From contig NC_039364.1 of assembly GCF_003573695.1 (NCBI RefSeq), positions 234,911,656 to 234,975,655 of the forward strand: 64,000 nucleotides of DNA. The letters are read 5' to 3'. The notes beneath the pieces are model-generated. The model did no database searches. It was not told the origin of the DNA and saw only the letters and a list, made by a program, of their open reading frames with translations. The position numbers and the translations under genes were made by a program. How positions within the stretch are numbered: position 1 is the first letter of the stretch; each line of letters starts with the position of its first letter. The DNA comes from Papaver somniferum (Eukaryota; Streptophyta; Magnoliopsida; Ranunculales; Papaveraceae). Shown here piece after piece: positions 1 through 10,248 of this stretch.

Positions 1-735
1 AATAATATATTTAATATTAAAATATTAGAATATATTAAAAATAATTTATTTAATATTAAAATTTATTTATAAAAAATTATATAATTATAGTATAAATAAA
101 ATACTATTAAATTAGTATTAATAATATTTATAATCATAAAATTAATAATGTCATTATTATTAAATTAATATTAAAAAACACGGATATTAATAATATGAAT
201 ATAATTTATCCGAATAAAAACAAATAAATTTTTATTCTATATAAACCAATTTTGAATTTCGAAAAAAAATATTTTTACATTTTTATATGTGAGAAAAACT
301 AATTTTTATATAATATTAAATAATATTCTCTATTGATGTGGAATATATTTATTGAAAACAATTATACACGCATATAAATATAATACTATTAAACTAATAA
401 ATATAAGATTACCACTAAATAAATTAATATTTTTATTTAAGGATAATATATTTTGATATTGTGAATAATAAAATAATTATATATATATATAATTACAAGT
501 GTGGTACAAAAGATTACCACTAAAAACATTATTAATATTATTCAATTGTTTCCTGTGTGCCAATTAATTTCTTGAAAGAGCCAAACTCAGATTTGTAATT
601 CAATTTAGAAAGAAAAAAACAACAAAAAAACAATTAAAAGTACAAAACAAAATAAAATAATATATTTTACTAAAGTAAATTTGTAATCAAAAGAACTCAA
701 ATATTGTTTAAATAAGAAAATAAAATTGAAATATC
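1..735. other. AT-rich intergenic sequence
   Basis: Very AT-rich sequence with short A/T runs and a short AT dinucleotide run near 480. I see no open reading frame of note, RNA gene or paired repeat ends. Confidence 0.6.
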
Positions 736-739
736 AATA

Positions 740-945
740 TGATCAACCAATGGAATTGATAGGATGGAGTTTCAAATTTCATGGGGAGATGTCATTTGAT
801 TTTCTATTGAAGGACGGAATTTCAACTCACTGGAGTTCCAATTCCACACATGCCAAACACCCTTGAAATTCAACTCCACACTTGACTCCTTCTGTATAAT
901 GAATTCCATCCTTAACTATTTCTGTGCCGAATGCACCCTTAAGTG
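740..945. mobile_element. Possible MITE termini, degenerate
   Basis: Read on the minus strand, two similar terminus-like stretches begin GGGTG, followed by a GGCA-containing segment and then GGAATT. One begins near 864 and the other near 940. This is the look of common plant MITE ends (inference from general experience). I found no clear target duplication and no well-paired opposite end, so limits and class are uncertain. Confidence 0.3.
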
Positions 946-1396
946 ACTTTATATGCGGGAATTACATTTGCTCGTGTAATCTCAATTTATTTCTTTTATT
1001 AATTTATACATGTTCCAAAATAGTGCGAGTACAAATATGTAAGGGGGTCCCCTCATTATTTTTGTATGCATTTTTTTTTGTAAATCATCTGCCAGTCGAT
1101 CATGGATAAGAATTGAGATGTTATTTAATTTATAACGTTCCTTGAGAAGTCTCTTAGCGAGCTCTATTATTGTTATTATTCTCAACTTGTCTGTTGAGAA
1201 TAATAAATACACCGAGCCTACACGACAGGGAATGATCCCAAGACTTCTCCCGTGGAAAATTAAAAAATTGGGGTGCTTTGCATGAGCTCTGTAATTTATT
1301 CTCAACTTGTCTGTTACAGTGTACTGTGGCGAATTGACAAAGAGGGAGGACCCCGTTTGGAAATAAAATATATAACGCGCGCAAAGCACTCGCGTG
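946..1396. other. Intergenic, with a small perfect hairpin
   Basis: No convincing gene. The short open frames on both strands lack recognisable motifs. A 12-bp perfect inverted repeat with a 6-nt loop lies at 1175-1204, and part of it (TTATTCTCAACTTGTCTGTT) recurs near 1298. Confidence 0.5.
1389..1396 (+). repeat. Left 8-bp target duplication of the hAT element
   Basis: CTCGCGTG directly precedes the terminal inverted repeat. The partner copy at 2174-2181 is CTTGTGTG, differing only by two C-to-T changes, both in CpG context. Confidence 0.7.
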
Positions 1397-2173
1397 TAGA
1401 GATGCAAATTGGGCTGCGTAAGCACGAACACAACCAAACCCAGCACGCCAAAATTTGAGCACAACCTAGTTCAATACGTGACTTAGCCCAACACCGGACA
1501 TCACGTTAGTTAAATGGGACGTGTTGGGTTTCACTAATTGGCACAGTAGCACAACACAGCACGCTGCACGGATAAGTACGTGGCCCAGCCCAGCACAGCA
1601 TGTTAAGAAAGCACGCCATAACATGTACAAATACACCACGTAACAAGGCATAATATATCACATTTTTTGTATATTTTACAAATGAGCCCCTATTCTAGCT
1701 AGCTTTTAACATTTTATATTGGCTTATTTATAACAACACATATAATACCTTAATATTTGGAAAATATATTTCAATATCGTTGTTATAATGTCGTCCCATA
1801 TTTAACTATTACATGACAATAATCCAATTTTATATTTGATGAGCTATTTCTTTTTATTGAATAAACTTGTTAATTTTACTTGAAATAATTTCAGATGATA
1901 TGTTGTCTAATTAAATTCTTGTGATAATGTCCGATTTAATGTATACATTAAGTGATTTCAAATTTTTTATAACACGTGTGCCAGCACGGCACAGCACGAC
2001 ACGTTTATTCGTGTGATGTTCCCGTGGACTGTATTATGCCTAGCTTTTAACTAGTAAGCACAACACGGCACAACACGTTCAGATTGTTGGCATTACACGG
2101 CACGACACATGACACGTGAAGCAGGCGACTTCATGTGCCGGACCGTGCCGGACCGGCACGATTTACATCTCTA
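1397..2173. mobile_element. Non-autonomous hAT-type DNA transposon
   Basis: The left end reads TAGAGATGCAAATTGGGC. The right end, read inward on the other strand, reads TAGAGATGTAAATCGTGCC, giving terminal inverted repeats of about 18 bp with few mismatches. The 8-bp flanks are CTCGCGTG (1389-1396) and CTTGTGTG (2174-2181). They match at 6 of 8 positions, and both differences are CG to TG, as expected of a target duplication that lost methylated CpGs. The ends carry many GCACG/GGCACG subterminal repeats, typical of hAT elements. No transposase frame is present, so it would depend on an enzyme encoded elsewhere. The middle (about 1650-1970) is AT-rich filler. Confidence 0.8.
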
Positions 2174-2346
2174 CTTGTGTGTATGTAATTAAACACAATT
2201 AGTTTCACGGTCAGCACCACATATGCAATTTAGATAGCCACATTCGAATAATATGAATCGTTGTATCGTGGGCAGCTGGTGTACCAATAATGTACGAAAC
2301 CCATTAAAAAATGATTGGAAGCGAATACAGAATATTTTCTTTAGCC

Positions 2347-2353
2347 TATAAAT
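2347..2353 (+). promoter_or_regulatory. TATA box of the defensin-like gene
   Basis: TATAAAT lies 61 bp upstream of the ATG at 2408, leaving room for a short leader of roughly 30 nt. Position and sequence fit a plant core promoter; the start site itself is inferred. Confidence 0.55.
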
Positions 2354-2407
2354 TGAAAGAATTTTACTCTATCAACAATCCAATCCGATCCGACTTATTG
2401 AGAAATA

Positions 2408-2771
2408 ATGTCTAAAGCTCATTTAAATTTTCTCTCTTTTGGCTTTCTTTTAATTTTGGTTTTTTCGGAAATAAGGTATGACATAACTACCTATATTTTC
2501 GGTCTTAATGTTTAATTGATATTTTATGTGTTTTTCTTTAGTTAATATTTTGAGATTAATTTTAATAATGTATTATGTTGCTTCCAATAGATACGCCTGT
2601 AGCGCAGACAACACCAGTGTTGGGAGAAAAAAATATCCGGTAAGGAGTGATTGTACTCTTAATAACAGTTGTGTTGCAACATGTAGCGAACACAGTATTC
2701 AAGGTCCCACGCGATGCATAGCAACGAGTATTTTTGAATATACGTTTTACGATTGCGAATGTTGCAAGTAA
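2408..2771 (+). CDS. Defensin-like cysteine-rich secreted peptide, two exons
   Basis: Exon 1 is 2408-2475 and exon 2 is 2591-2771, joined across a GT...AG intron (2476-2590) that splits an AGA codon; the product is 82 residues. Exon 1 encodes a hydrophobic signal peptide (residues 1-22 or so, rich in L, F and I). Exon 2 encodes the mature peptide starting near YACSADN, with eight cysteines spaced C-x17-C-x5-C-x3-C-x10-C-x12-C-x-C-C. The CxxxC and CxC pairs are the signature of the cysteine-stabilised alpha-beta fold of plant defensin-like (DEFL) proteins, and an intron near the end of the signal peptide is the usual DEFL structure. The wide first gap and the adjacent last two cysteines are unlike classical antifungal defensins. 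The product is presumably secreted; a role in defence or in reproductive signalling cannot be told apart from sequence. The gene looks intact, with no internal stop. Confidence 0.82.
2476..2590 (+). other. Intron of the defensin-like gene
   Basis: Begins GTATGAC and ends CCAATAG. It is 115 bp and AT/T-rich, as plant introns are. Removing it joins signal peptide to mature peptide in frame. Confidence 0.75.
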
Positions 2772-3323
2772 GGATATAAACGCGCTAATTAATATACGAA
2801 AGCGCTTGTTTGCTTGGTTATATGTCTTTCATTGATGATGATGATGATTCAGTTAATTTTGTACACGGTCTTAGCATGTGAGATACTATCTATGTGTTAC
2901 AAAAGATGATGATCAAGCGCTAAAACAATTATCCCTTTGAAAGCTTCATCCGCCGAAAACGCTATAACACTCTCCGGTCTGTACTTGGTACAAAAATGCA
3001 CCACTAAAAAGGCATCGTCATAGAGTTTTTTTCATTTTTTACTTTGAAAGCACGCCATAGAAGCTTTAACTTTAATAAAGAATCAAAAAGATGAACTCGT
3101 GCACTAAGTTGATCCGATTTATATCAACACTACCCTCCCTGATCAGGTTAGGTTCAGTGTTTTGGTTAACTTAGATTCAATTGGGTAATATAAAAATAGT
3201 TAGATAGGTTAGAAAATTGGGGACTTAAATTTTTTAGGCCAAATAGTTTATGCCCCCCAAAAAATATTCTACTAGGTACTTGATGTTTTGGTCATATGTG
3301 GTCACAGAGATGACGTCCGTAAA
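2772..3323. other. Intergenic between defensin-like gene and copia element
   Basis: No open reading frame, RNA gene or repeat that I can support. It probably holds the 3' untranslated region of the defensin-like gene, but no canonical AATAAA stands out close to the stop. Confidence 0.5.
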
Positions 3324-3328
3324 TCGGT

Positions 3329-3546
3329 AGTTAGAATATATTTTTTCTGATGTGAAAGCTTCACACCAAAAGTGTGTTGAAGCAGATGTTATTTATATCC
3401 ATCAAACTACATAAATCGTTACAGAATCATTCAAGAGTTTCAACAAACTGGAAAGACTTGTTATGTCGTTATTCTAGGCTAAGAACTTTGCCAGAATACT
3501 CGATCAGTCTTTATGTTGTTGGGAGTCTTTTCGAGTTTGGTTAACA
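3329..3546 (-). repeat. 3' LTR of the copia element
   Basis: 218 bp, about 96% identical to the 5' LTR. The end of the pol reading frame (stop at 3504-3506) reads through the polypurine tract into this LTR, as in many copia elements. Confidence 0.85.
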
Positions 3547-4003
3547 TTCCCCCTCAAGTTGTACTGCAGCTCTCGAAGGTGCAACTTGCTACGGAGTATA
3601 TGAAATCTTGGTGCTGGCAATCCCTTCGTAAATATGTCTGCGATTTGGTATTTTGAACTGATAAACCGAACATGAAGAAGATTAGATGCTACCCGTTCTC
3701 TGACAAAATGGTAGTCAATCTCTATGTGCTTGGTACGAGCATGAAATACTGGATTTGAGGTTAAGTACGTTGCACCTAAATTATCACACCAGAGTATTGG
3801 TGGTTTTGTCATTACACCAAGCTATTGCAGCAGGGATTGAATCCATATAACTTCTGAAGTGGCAATTGCAATGCCACGTATTCAACCTCTGTACTAAACT
3901 TTGAAACTGTTTTCTGCTTCTTTGCACTCCATGACACCAGGTTACCACCAAAGTAAACACAGTAACCACTTGTAGAGCGTCTGTCGTCTAAACTGCCAGC
4001 CAA
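3504..4003 (-). pseudogene. Copia RNase H C-terminal pieces
   Basis: Two overlapping frames carry the remaining RNase H. One holds [11 protein letters not shown] and the STEVEY motif, the other holds [14 protein letters not shown] and DYHFVRERV. They are separated by a frame change near 3870 and a TAG at 3822-3824. The frame ends at 3504 inside the 3' LTR. Confidence 0.8.
3547..3557 (-). other. Polypurine tract of the copia element
   Basis: The minus strand reads TTGAGGGGGAA directly upstream of the 3' LTR start TGTTAACC. This is the standard plus-strand primer position and composition for copia elements. Confidence 0.8.
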
Positions 4004-5076
4004 TCTACATCCGAATAAGCTTGCAAAGTATAGTCTGCAGATGGACGTAAATGAATCCCATAGTCGACTGTATTTTTGAGATACCGAATGATCCTTTTCA
4101 CTAGCTCCCAGTGCTCTTCATAAGGACCATGCATAAACTGGCAGACCTTGTTCACAGCAACAGAGATGTCTGGTCTTGTTAAATGTAGATACTGCAATGC
4201 ACCCACAACACGTCGATACAAAGTCGAGTCATGAAACTTAGTTGTTCCTTGCTTCTGAATCTTCATGTTAACTGCTAAACGAGTGTTGACTGGTTTAACT
4301 CCATCTAGCTTAGTCTTTCGCAGAAGATCTGTCACATATTTACGTTGTGTGAGGATTAGCTCGTTTCCTTTCCGGAGTACTTCAACACCTAGAAAGAATG
4401 AAAGATCACCCAAGTCTTTCAGTACAAAAACCGTACCAATATCTGCAATCAATGCGCTGATTTCACCTGGCAGTGAGCCTGTCATAATGATATCATCAAC
4501 ATATACAAGCACATACAAAGTTGAAGTTTTAGTTTGACGAACAAAGAGAGAGGTATCCGCAATAGAACCCTTAAACCCCAATTGGATTAAGTAAGTACTC
4601 AGCTTTGAAAACCAAGCGTTTGGCTCCTGCTTAAGGCCATAGAGAGATTTGTGCAGTTTGCACACATGGTTTGGATAATTTGCATCCACATATCCCTGAG
4701 GTTGTTGCATGTACACATCCTCCATTAAGTCACCATGCATAAATGCATTTTCTACGTCCAGTTGTTTGATATCCCAGTTGTGCATTACAACAATTGAAAG
4801 AACTAGGAGAATTGTACAGGGCTTAATTACTGGCGAAAAGGTTTCACCATAGTCGATGACCTGCTGTTGGGTGAATCCCTTGGCAACTAAACAGGCCTTT
4901 CTTTTGTTAATGGTACCATCTGGATTTTGTTTCACTCTACACACCCATTTTGAGCCCACTACATTCATTTCCTTTTCATGTCTGACAAGTGAGTACGTAC
5001 CATTGCGAATTAGGGCGTTAATCTGGACATCCATTGCATCCCTCCATTCCGGAATTTTCTTGCCGCCGAGAAACAT
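3988..5076 (-). pseudogene. Copia reverse transcriptase and start of RNase H
   Basis: Contains a typical copia reverse transcriptase: PEWRDAM start, KWVCRVK, LVAKGFTQ, QLDVENAF (first catalytic Asp), YGLKQ and the YVDD catalytic box near 4488-4505, then SLFVR and KDLG. The RNase H domain begins at AYSDVDW and loses frame at 4000-4001. The catalytic aspartates of reverse transcriptase look intact. This is the longest open piece of the element (362 codons). Confidence 0.88.
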
Positions 5077-5579
5077 GTAGGTTCCATGAAATCTGCTTCA
5101 GGTAGTACATGTTTGGATGCTGTCATGCAAAGTTTCTGAATGGGCTTGTGGATACCGGCTTTAGCTCGAGTCACCATTGGGTGTTTTACACAGTCACTTT
5201 GGACCTCATCATCCACTGTACCAGTCGAAGGCTGTAAAGTTGAGGCATCGCTTGACACTGACCCAGATGGTAATGTAGTACGGGATATAGATTCCATTGA
5301 GGCTGGTGTCGCAGTTGAGTCAGAACGTGAAACTGGTTCATGTACGGGTTCTGGAGTTTACTGAGCAGGCTTAATTTGAGGATGATCTCCCTGTATTACA
5401 GACACATGACCATTTCGAAAAGGATGTTTAAAGAAAATACTCGTGCTTGATTGCACTATACCTGGATTTTGCTCCAGAGATTGCTGTTTGAGAGATAAGA
5501 ATGGGAATATGGTTTCTTCAAAACGAACATGACGAGAGATATAAATTCTTTGTGACTCCTTGTGTAAGCACATATATCA

Positions 5580-6360
5580 TTTGTGGGAGTTACTGTATCC
5601 TATAAAGACACATGGTAGTGACCTAGGTTCAAGTTTGTCATTATTATATTGCCTCAAGCAAGGATAAGCTAGACATCCAAAAACTTTTAGGAAAGAATAA
5701 TTTGGGAGCTTGTTGAACAGTAATTCGATGGGTGTTTTTGTTTCTGAGCTGGACTTTGGAAGTCTGTTTATGAGGTAACACGTTGTTACAAAAGCATCAG
5801 CCCAAAAAGGCTTAGGCATATGAGCATGAAAAAGTAACGCCAAACCAGATTCTGTGACTTGTCTGATACGACGCTCAGCTAAGCCATTTTGAGGCGAAGT
5901 GTGAGGACATGAAAAGCGATGTTGAACACCTGATTCATTTAGATAGGATGTGAACTTCTTATATTCTAGTGCATTATCAGATTGAAAGACCTTGATTTTG
6001 TAATCAATAAAACTTTCAACATGTTTTCGAAAATGTATGAATGTATTCAATGCATCAGATCTTTGAACAAGAGGAAATACCCATGTATAGTGTGAAAAAA
6101 CATCCATAAATAAGATATAGTATCGGAAACCAGTTCTTGACAAAGATGGAGAGACCCAAATGTCTGAGACAACTAAGCTAAATGGCTTATTATAAACAGT
6201 CGTACTGTTAGAAAAGGATAACTTCTTGCTTTTACTCACATGGCAAGAGTGACAAAACTCAAAAGTTTTATTTATAACTGGAAGGGAAAACTGACGACAG
6301 ATTTTTGACACTGTGCTCAGCATTGGATGACCCAAACTCTGATGCCACAAAGGAAGAGTA
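5580..6360 (-). pseudogene. Copia integrase domain
   Basis: The pre-integrase zinc region is present (LWHQSLGHP near 6324-6352, then CHSC near 6240). The catalytic DDE triad can be placed at SDIW (near 6160), SDN in QSDNALEY (near 5975; the family usually has SDNGGEF) and the Glu of NGLAERR (near 5885). The domain lies in one open stretch, and ends with FIGYSNSHK before the TGA at 5577-5579 that replaces a glycine-position codon. It would join element cDNA to the host chromosome if the polyprotein were made. Confidence 0.85.
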
Positions 6361-6699
6361 GAGGAAACCAGGGCTTGTGACTTTATTGACTTTGCTGGCA
6401 GGTTTACCCCATCAAACACATAAAGCCCATTCTTATTGAACCCTCTCAGCAACATTATTCCCGAGCGCTTGTACTTTACAACAAAAAACCCAGAGTGAAA
6501 TTCAAAATACACATTATTGTCCTTACAGAACTGGGAGACTGAGAGCAAGTTAGTTCTAATCTTTGGAACATGATATATATTTTTCATTTCAAAGATTCTT
6601 GAATTTACTGTAAAAGAAGCATTACCAACAGTGGAGATATCCAGAGCATTACCATTTCCTCCATGGACTTGCTCAGTCCCGTTGTATTCATGGGTAATG

Positions 6700-6790
6700 G
6701 AAAGATTGCGCATATCAGATGTCAGATGGTGAGTAGCACCTGTGTTTGTCACCCACTGATTTGGGTCATGCTCACCAGGCAATGCAATGT
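6700..6790 (-). pseudogene. Copia aspartic protease remnant, catalytic Asp replaced
   Basis: The active-site motif normally reads D-(S/T)-G-A in this position, followed by THH. Here it reads NTGATHH: codon AAC at 6744-6746 gives Asn in place of the catalytic Asp. The flanking residues (WVT before, LTSD after) fit the family, so this is the right place and the substitution should abolish protease activity. Confidence 0.75.
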
Positions 6791-6829
6791 AAGCTGCTGG
6801 AGCACGCTGGTTCTCGGTGTTTGATTTTT

Positions 6830-7310
6830 CATATCGAAACCAGCACTGGTCTCCAAGATGCCCTTTTTTCTTACAGATCTGACACTTCTCCACGTACTGA
6901 TTATTATGCTGATACTTTATATTATTATTATTATGTAGCTGTTTCTTCAGATTCATTTGATGATGAAAAGTTTTTGCTGCATATTCAGATTCTAGTTTGT
7001 CCCACACTTCCTTTGTTGTTGTAAGATGTGCTACATTGCTTAAAACTTCAGATGTTAATGTTGAATTCAGTCATCCAACAATTAGAGAATCTTGATATGC
7101 ATATGCCGTGTACTCAGGATTCACAGCATCACTGTCAGGTAAAGTCCTTTCAGGGATTGGTTTTGATCCATCCACAAAACCATTGAGATCATACCCTTTT
7201 AAGATGGGTTTCAATTGTGCTTTCCAGAGAATGTGATTTGTTTCTGTATGTTTCAACGTGACCAGGTGATGAATCTGTACCTGTCTGAGTGTTGTTGTTG
7301 TTTCTGCCAT
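6830..7310 (-). pseudogene. Copia gag remnant with zinc knuckle
   Basis: The N-terminus holds the family pattern of residues around LKHTETNHILWKAQLKP, followed by GFVDGS. A TGA at 7071-7073 stands where the family usually has tryptophan. After a stretch ending LKKQLHN the sequence passes straight into an Asn-rich linker and the zinc knuckle CQICKKKGHLGDQC (CX2CX4HX4C, near 6845-6890). Most of the usual central gag (roughly 100 residues) is missing, so an internal deletion around 6890-6950 is inferred. Confidence 0.75.
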
Positions 7311-7362
7311 AGTAATAGGTTTTTTTTTTGAGATGGTAGTTTGCGGAAGATGGCTTGGATCA

Positions 7363-7373
7363 GGATGATACCA
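7363..7373 (-). other. Primer-binding site of the copia element
   Basis: The minus strand reads TGGTATCATCC immediately inside the 5' LTR. The first eight bases match the common plant primer site for initiator methionine tRNA (TGGTATCAGAGC); the last bases have drifted. Confidence 0.75.
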
Positions 7374-7590
7374 AGTTAGAAGATATTTTTTCTGAGGTGA
7401 AAGCTTCACACCAAAAGTGTGTTGAAGCAGATGTTATTTATATCCATCAAACTATATAAATCGTTACAGAATCATTCAAGAGTTTCAACAAACTGGAAAG
7501 ACTTGTTATGCCGTTATTCTAGCTAAGAACTTTGCCAGAATACTCGGTCAGTCTTTATGCTGTTGCGAGTATTTTGGAGTTTGGTTAACA
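7374..7590 (-). repeat. 5' LTR of the copia element
   Basis: On the minus strand it starts TGTTAACCAAACTCC and ends TTCTAACT, directly against the primer-binding site. It is 217 bp and nearly identical to the other LTR. The 3' terminal dinucleotide is CT rather than canonical CA; TAACT probably derives from TAACA and would then pair with the TGTTA start. Confidence 0.85.
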
Positions 7591-8090
7591 TTGGTTTCAA
7601 TAAATAACAAAGAAGAGCAATGCGATAATTGATGTTAACAACTGTGGGATTAAAGTCGTGCCCAAGTGTACTTTTAGAGTCACACATTTAACAAGTGGTT
7701 GTATGATAGCGCAGCAACACTACACGTTAGGAATTAAGAGTCCAGTTTGATTTATATTTTAGTATTTTGGTTGTTTTAGGACTCCTTAGAAGGTTTTCTC
7801 GAAAGAATTTTTTATCCCCGAAGAGTTTAGAAGCTTTAGGAATAAGTTAGAGTTTTATTAGGGTTAGTTTGCTTTGGTTTATATAAAAGAGTGTCAGGTC
7901 ATGTATTTTGGTGATCTGAATTAATAGAATCTTTATTTATTACCTTGTTTTTCATCGTGTACAATAGCAAACGCTTATGATGGCCGTGATAAGAATACCT
8001 TACCTAATAATAGCAAACGCTTCTGCTTTTCATCGTCTACAATATCACTGTATTTGTGAAACTTACCTAATACTAGCGATTTTTAGATCC
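7591..8090 (+). other. LTR-like fragment in intergenic sequence
   Basis: From about 7725 to 7990 the sequence looks like a plant LTR. It starts near GTTAGGAATTAAGAGTCC, has TTATATAAAAGAGTG as a candidate TATA box near 7880, and ends in a T-rich stretch near 7950-7965. I found no second copy in the window and no target duplication, so it could be a solo LTR or chance. A short segment (TAGCAAACGCTT) is repeated near 7966 and 8010. Confidence 0.3.
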
Positions 8091-10248
8091 TAAACAATTC
8101 AACTTCTTCTACCCTCCCAACTTACATATCTCAAAAATCAGAATACCTTAAGTCCTCTCTTCCTCTTTACATTCCCTTCTTTCTTTCTTCTCCATCAGTA
8201 CTGAAAATCATTTATCTTTAGTTTTCTCTGAGAATCTCGTCCCAACTGATCCAAATTAGTCAGTGAGCCATCACTGCGCGCCTAAACAAAAATTTGAAAA
8301 AGAAGTATGATTTTTTTTTTTTGGTGATTTTGGTGGAGATATGAATAAAAATGACATGTTTAGATTTTATCTTGGTGTTTATCATGGGTTTTGGGAATAT
8401 TTGAGCTCCGGGCGAGAAATTAAGAATTGAAAATGTGAGTTTATCATGCGTTGTGATTTCTAGTCTAGAAATTAAGGATTGAAAATGTGAGAATCAAATG
8501 AAAGCATTAATCAGTGAATATAAACAAAATGGGTAGCAGAAGCGTTCTTTGGTGAAGTAAATTAAAGAGAAAGGGACGAATAGATTTTTGTGAATGTTGT
8601 TTGGGTCGGAATATAGGGTTGGTTAAACAGACCCATACCCGTTGTCTTCAAAACCGCAAAATATCCTAATCGACTGTGTTTTGCTCTGTTTTTCAGGCGA
8701 ACAATTTCATCTGAGTTTTATCGAGATTGAGTCAACAATTAGACTAAATCATTTGTTGTAATTCAATCATTTAAATGGGTACTCTTATTTTACTATTTAA
8801 GTGAAATATGAAGGAGAGTTTGCTGTTATTTAATCATTTTGGTAGATTTGTTCAAATAAGAAGTTGAATTTGTTTTCTATTTAGAACAAAAACGAACTGA
8901 AATTAACCGATTAAAATCGGTCTAAAGTGTAGTTTCGATAACTATGAACATATAATTTGTTTGTTTGATTATGTTGGATGGAAATCCGTAATTAATTTGT
9001 TTGATTGATATGATTTTAAATTCTCTGCACAAACATTGTGACGGGTAACAGGATTATATCCGAGTAACAGGGTAACTGTTACTGATTTTAAATTCTCTGT
9101 TTCCAGGGTATTTGGACTGACTCAACCAGGGAGGATAGGTTAGATAAAAAAATTTGAAGCACAACAAAATTTTTTGAAAATGTTAAAATTTTCGAATGAG
9201 AGATAAGTTTACGCCCGATCAGTTCTAGACCGACCGAACTTAATACTTAGTTTTCTCCAGAACATGTAATAGAGAAGGTGGGCTCTGCCACCACTCGGAA
9301 TTTAGCGGGGGACATTACTATTAGTGCCCGGGACAAATCGAAGTGTAACACTTGGGTGTACCTAGCATTTTTGTTCATGCCCCGTCTTTGGTTGTTAGCA
9401 GGGATCACTATTTATATACCCCTACTAATATCCCTTCAAAGATGTGACAAGTATGCTTTAGTCCACGATTTTATAATACAAAACAGAAGAGGTTTGATGA
9501 CTAGAAAACATTTAAGAGACAAATAGATGATCTAACCATATATTTTGTAAATGGATCCATTTGGTTTTTTGTGATGAACTGGTTCTGTTCTTTTACTTTG
9601 GGTGGAAATCATGTTGCAACATGAAATTTGATAAAGATGTAAATACAAAATGAAACATTTGAATGGGCTGGTTTCAACACATTTATGGTACATAGTTTTG
9701 GAAAAAGGCAGATTTAAAGTTACAGTCTTGCATCACCAGCAGGATGATGCAGCAGTAGCATTTTTCAGCTTGTCCAAAGCATATAAAATTAAAATAAAAA
9801 TAAGCACATTTTTTTTCCTAATTAACTCCCTTTTCTTTATTTTCCGTTCAGTTTCATAAATGTTTTTTGGTTAACTAATATCTCAGTATTTCCTAAGCTG
9901 TCATATGAATGTTCCTCTTTAATACAGTACAGTAGTCCCTTACTCTGTTAAATGTTTTTTTTTGTTTTGCCTGATCACATTTGTAGGGATTATAAAGAGG
10001 ATGATGATCTGTTATTATAAATGATTAGAACCGCCATTAATAGAAGATATTTTGAAACAATAGAGTAGAAGACACATGGCCGCTTTCATTCATGTTTCTT
10101 GAAAATATAAATAAAGAATGTCCTGTAGTGAAGGCATGATGTGCCATAACTTTGTTAGAACTTTGAAGGTTGGTGCTCGAATTAATCTTTTTTAACAGGT
10201 TGGGTCAATGCCTGGACTTATTCTTCTGTCGTGGTTATTTTCAACAGG
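8091..10248. other. Intergenic, one leader-like patch, no supported gene
   Basis: A CT-rich patch at 8150-8260 resembles a plant 5' untranslated region. The open frame at 9278-9526 and others here show no recognisable domain and no splice logic I trust. The remainder is AT-rich with nothing else visible. Confidence 0.4.

Larger units (their letters stand above)
3504..7310 (-). pseudogene. Degenerate copia gag-pol polyprotein
   Basis: The start is taken at the ATG at 7308-7310 (MAETTTT). One frame runs through gag, protease, integrase and the start of the linker, interrupted by stops at 7071-7073, 5577-5579 and 5358-5360. Single-base frame changes lie near 5055-5058 (A tract on the coding strand), 4000-4001 and 3869-3871, and a fourth stop is at 3822-3824. 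Each break sits where the family sequence continues in frame on the far side. At about 1,270 codons it is shorter than usual, mainly through lost gag sequence. It cannot yield a full polyprotein. Confidence 0.9.
3329..7590 (-). mobile_element. Ty1/copia LTR retrotransposon, Ale/Retrofit-like, defective
   Basis: A complete but decayed element of 4262 bp read on the minus strand. Two LTRs of about 218 bp bound it. Inside are a primer-binding site, a gag-pol region in copia order (gag, protease, integrase, reverse transcriptase, RNase H) and a polypurine tract. The flanking 5-mers TCGGT (3324-3328) and TTGGT (7591-7595) form a target duplication with one CpG-context C-to-T change. Aligning the LTRs by eye gives about 9 substitutions and one indel in 218 bp (about 4%), so the insertion is not recent. 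Short LTRs and the gag N-terminus point to the Ale/Retrofit lineage (inference). Stops, frameshifts and a shortened gag make it non-autonomous. Confidence 0.9.

Noticed and set aside
982..1464. Minus-strand 160-codon frame and its overlapping 102-codon frame
   Set aside because: The frame overlaps the hAT terminus and shows no domain. A composition-driven frame is more likely.
1466..1651. Minus-strand 61-codon frame
   Set aside because: It lies inside the GCACG-rich subterminal region of the hAT element, and the repeats create the frame.
4265..4537. Plus-strand frames within the copia element (also 4856-5080, 5140-5364, 6746-7024)
   Set aside because: Shadows on the opposite strand of the gag-pol region.
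7725..7990. Confident solo LTR
   Set aside because: The start lacks the canonical TG, no flanking duplication could be matched and no second copy is in the window. Kept only as a low-confidence LTR-like fragment.
9278..9526. 82-codon plus-strand frame
   Set aside because: No recognised domain, promoter or splice context; hydrophobic content is common in AT-rich random frames.
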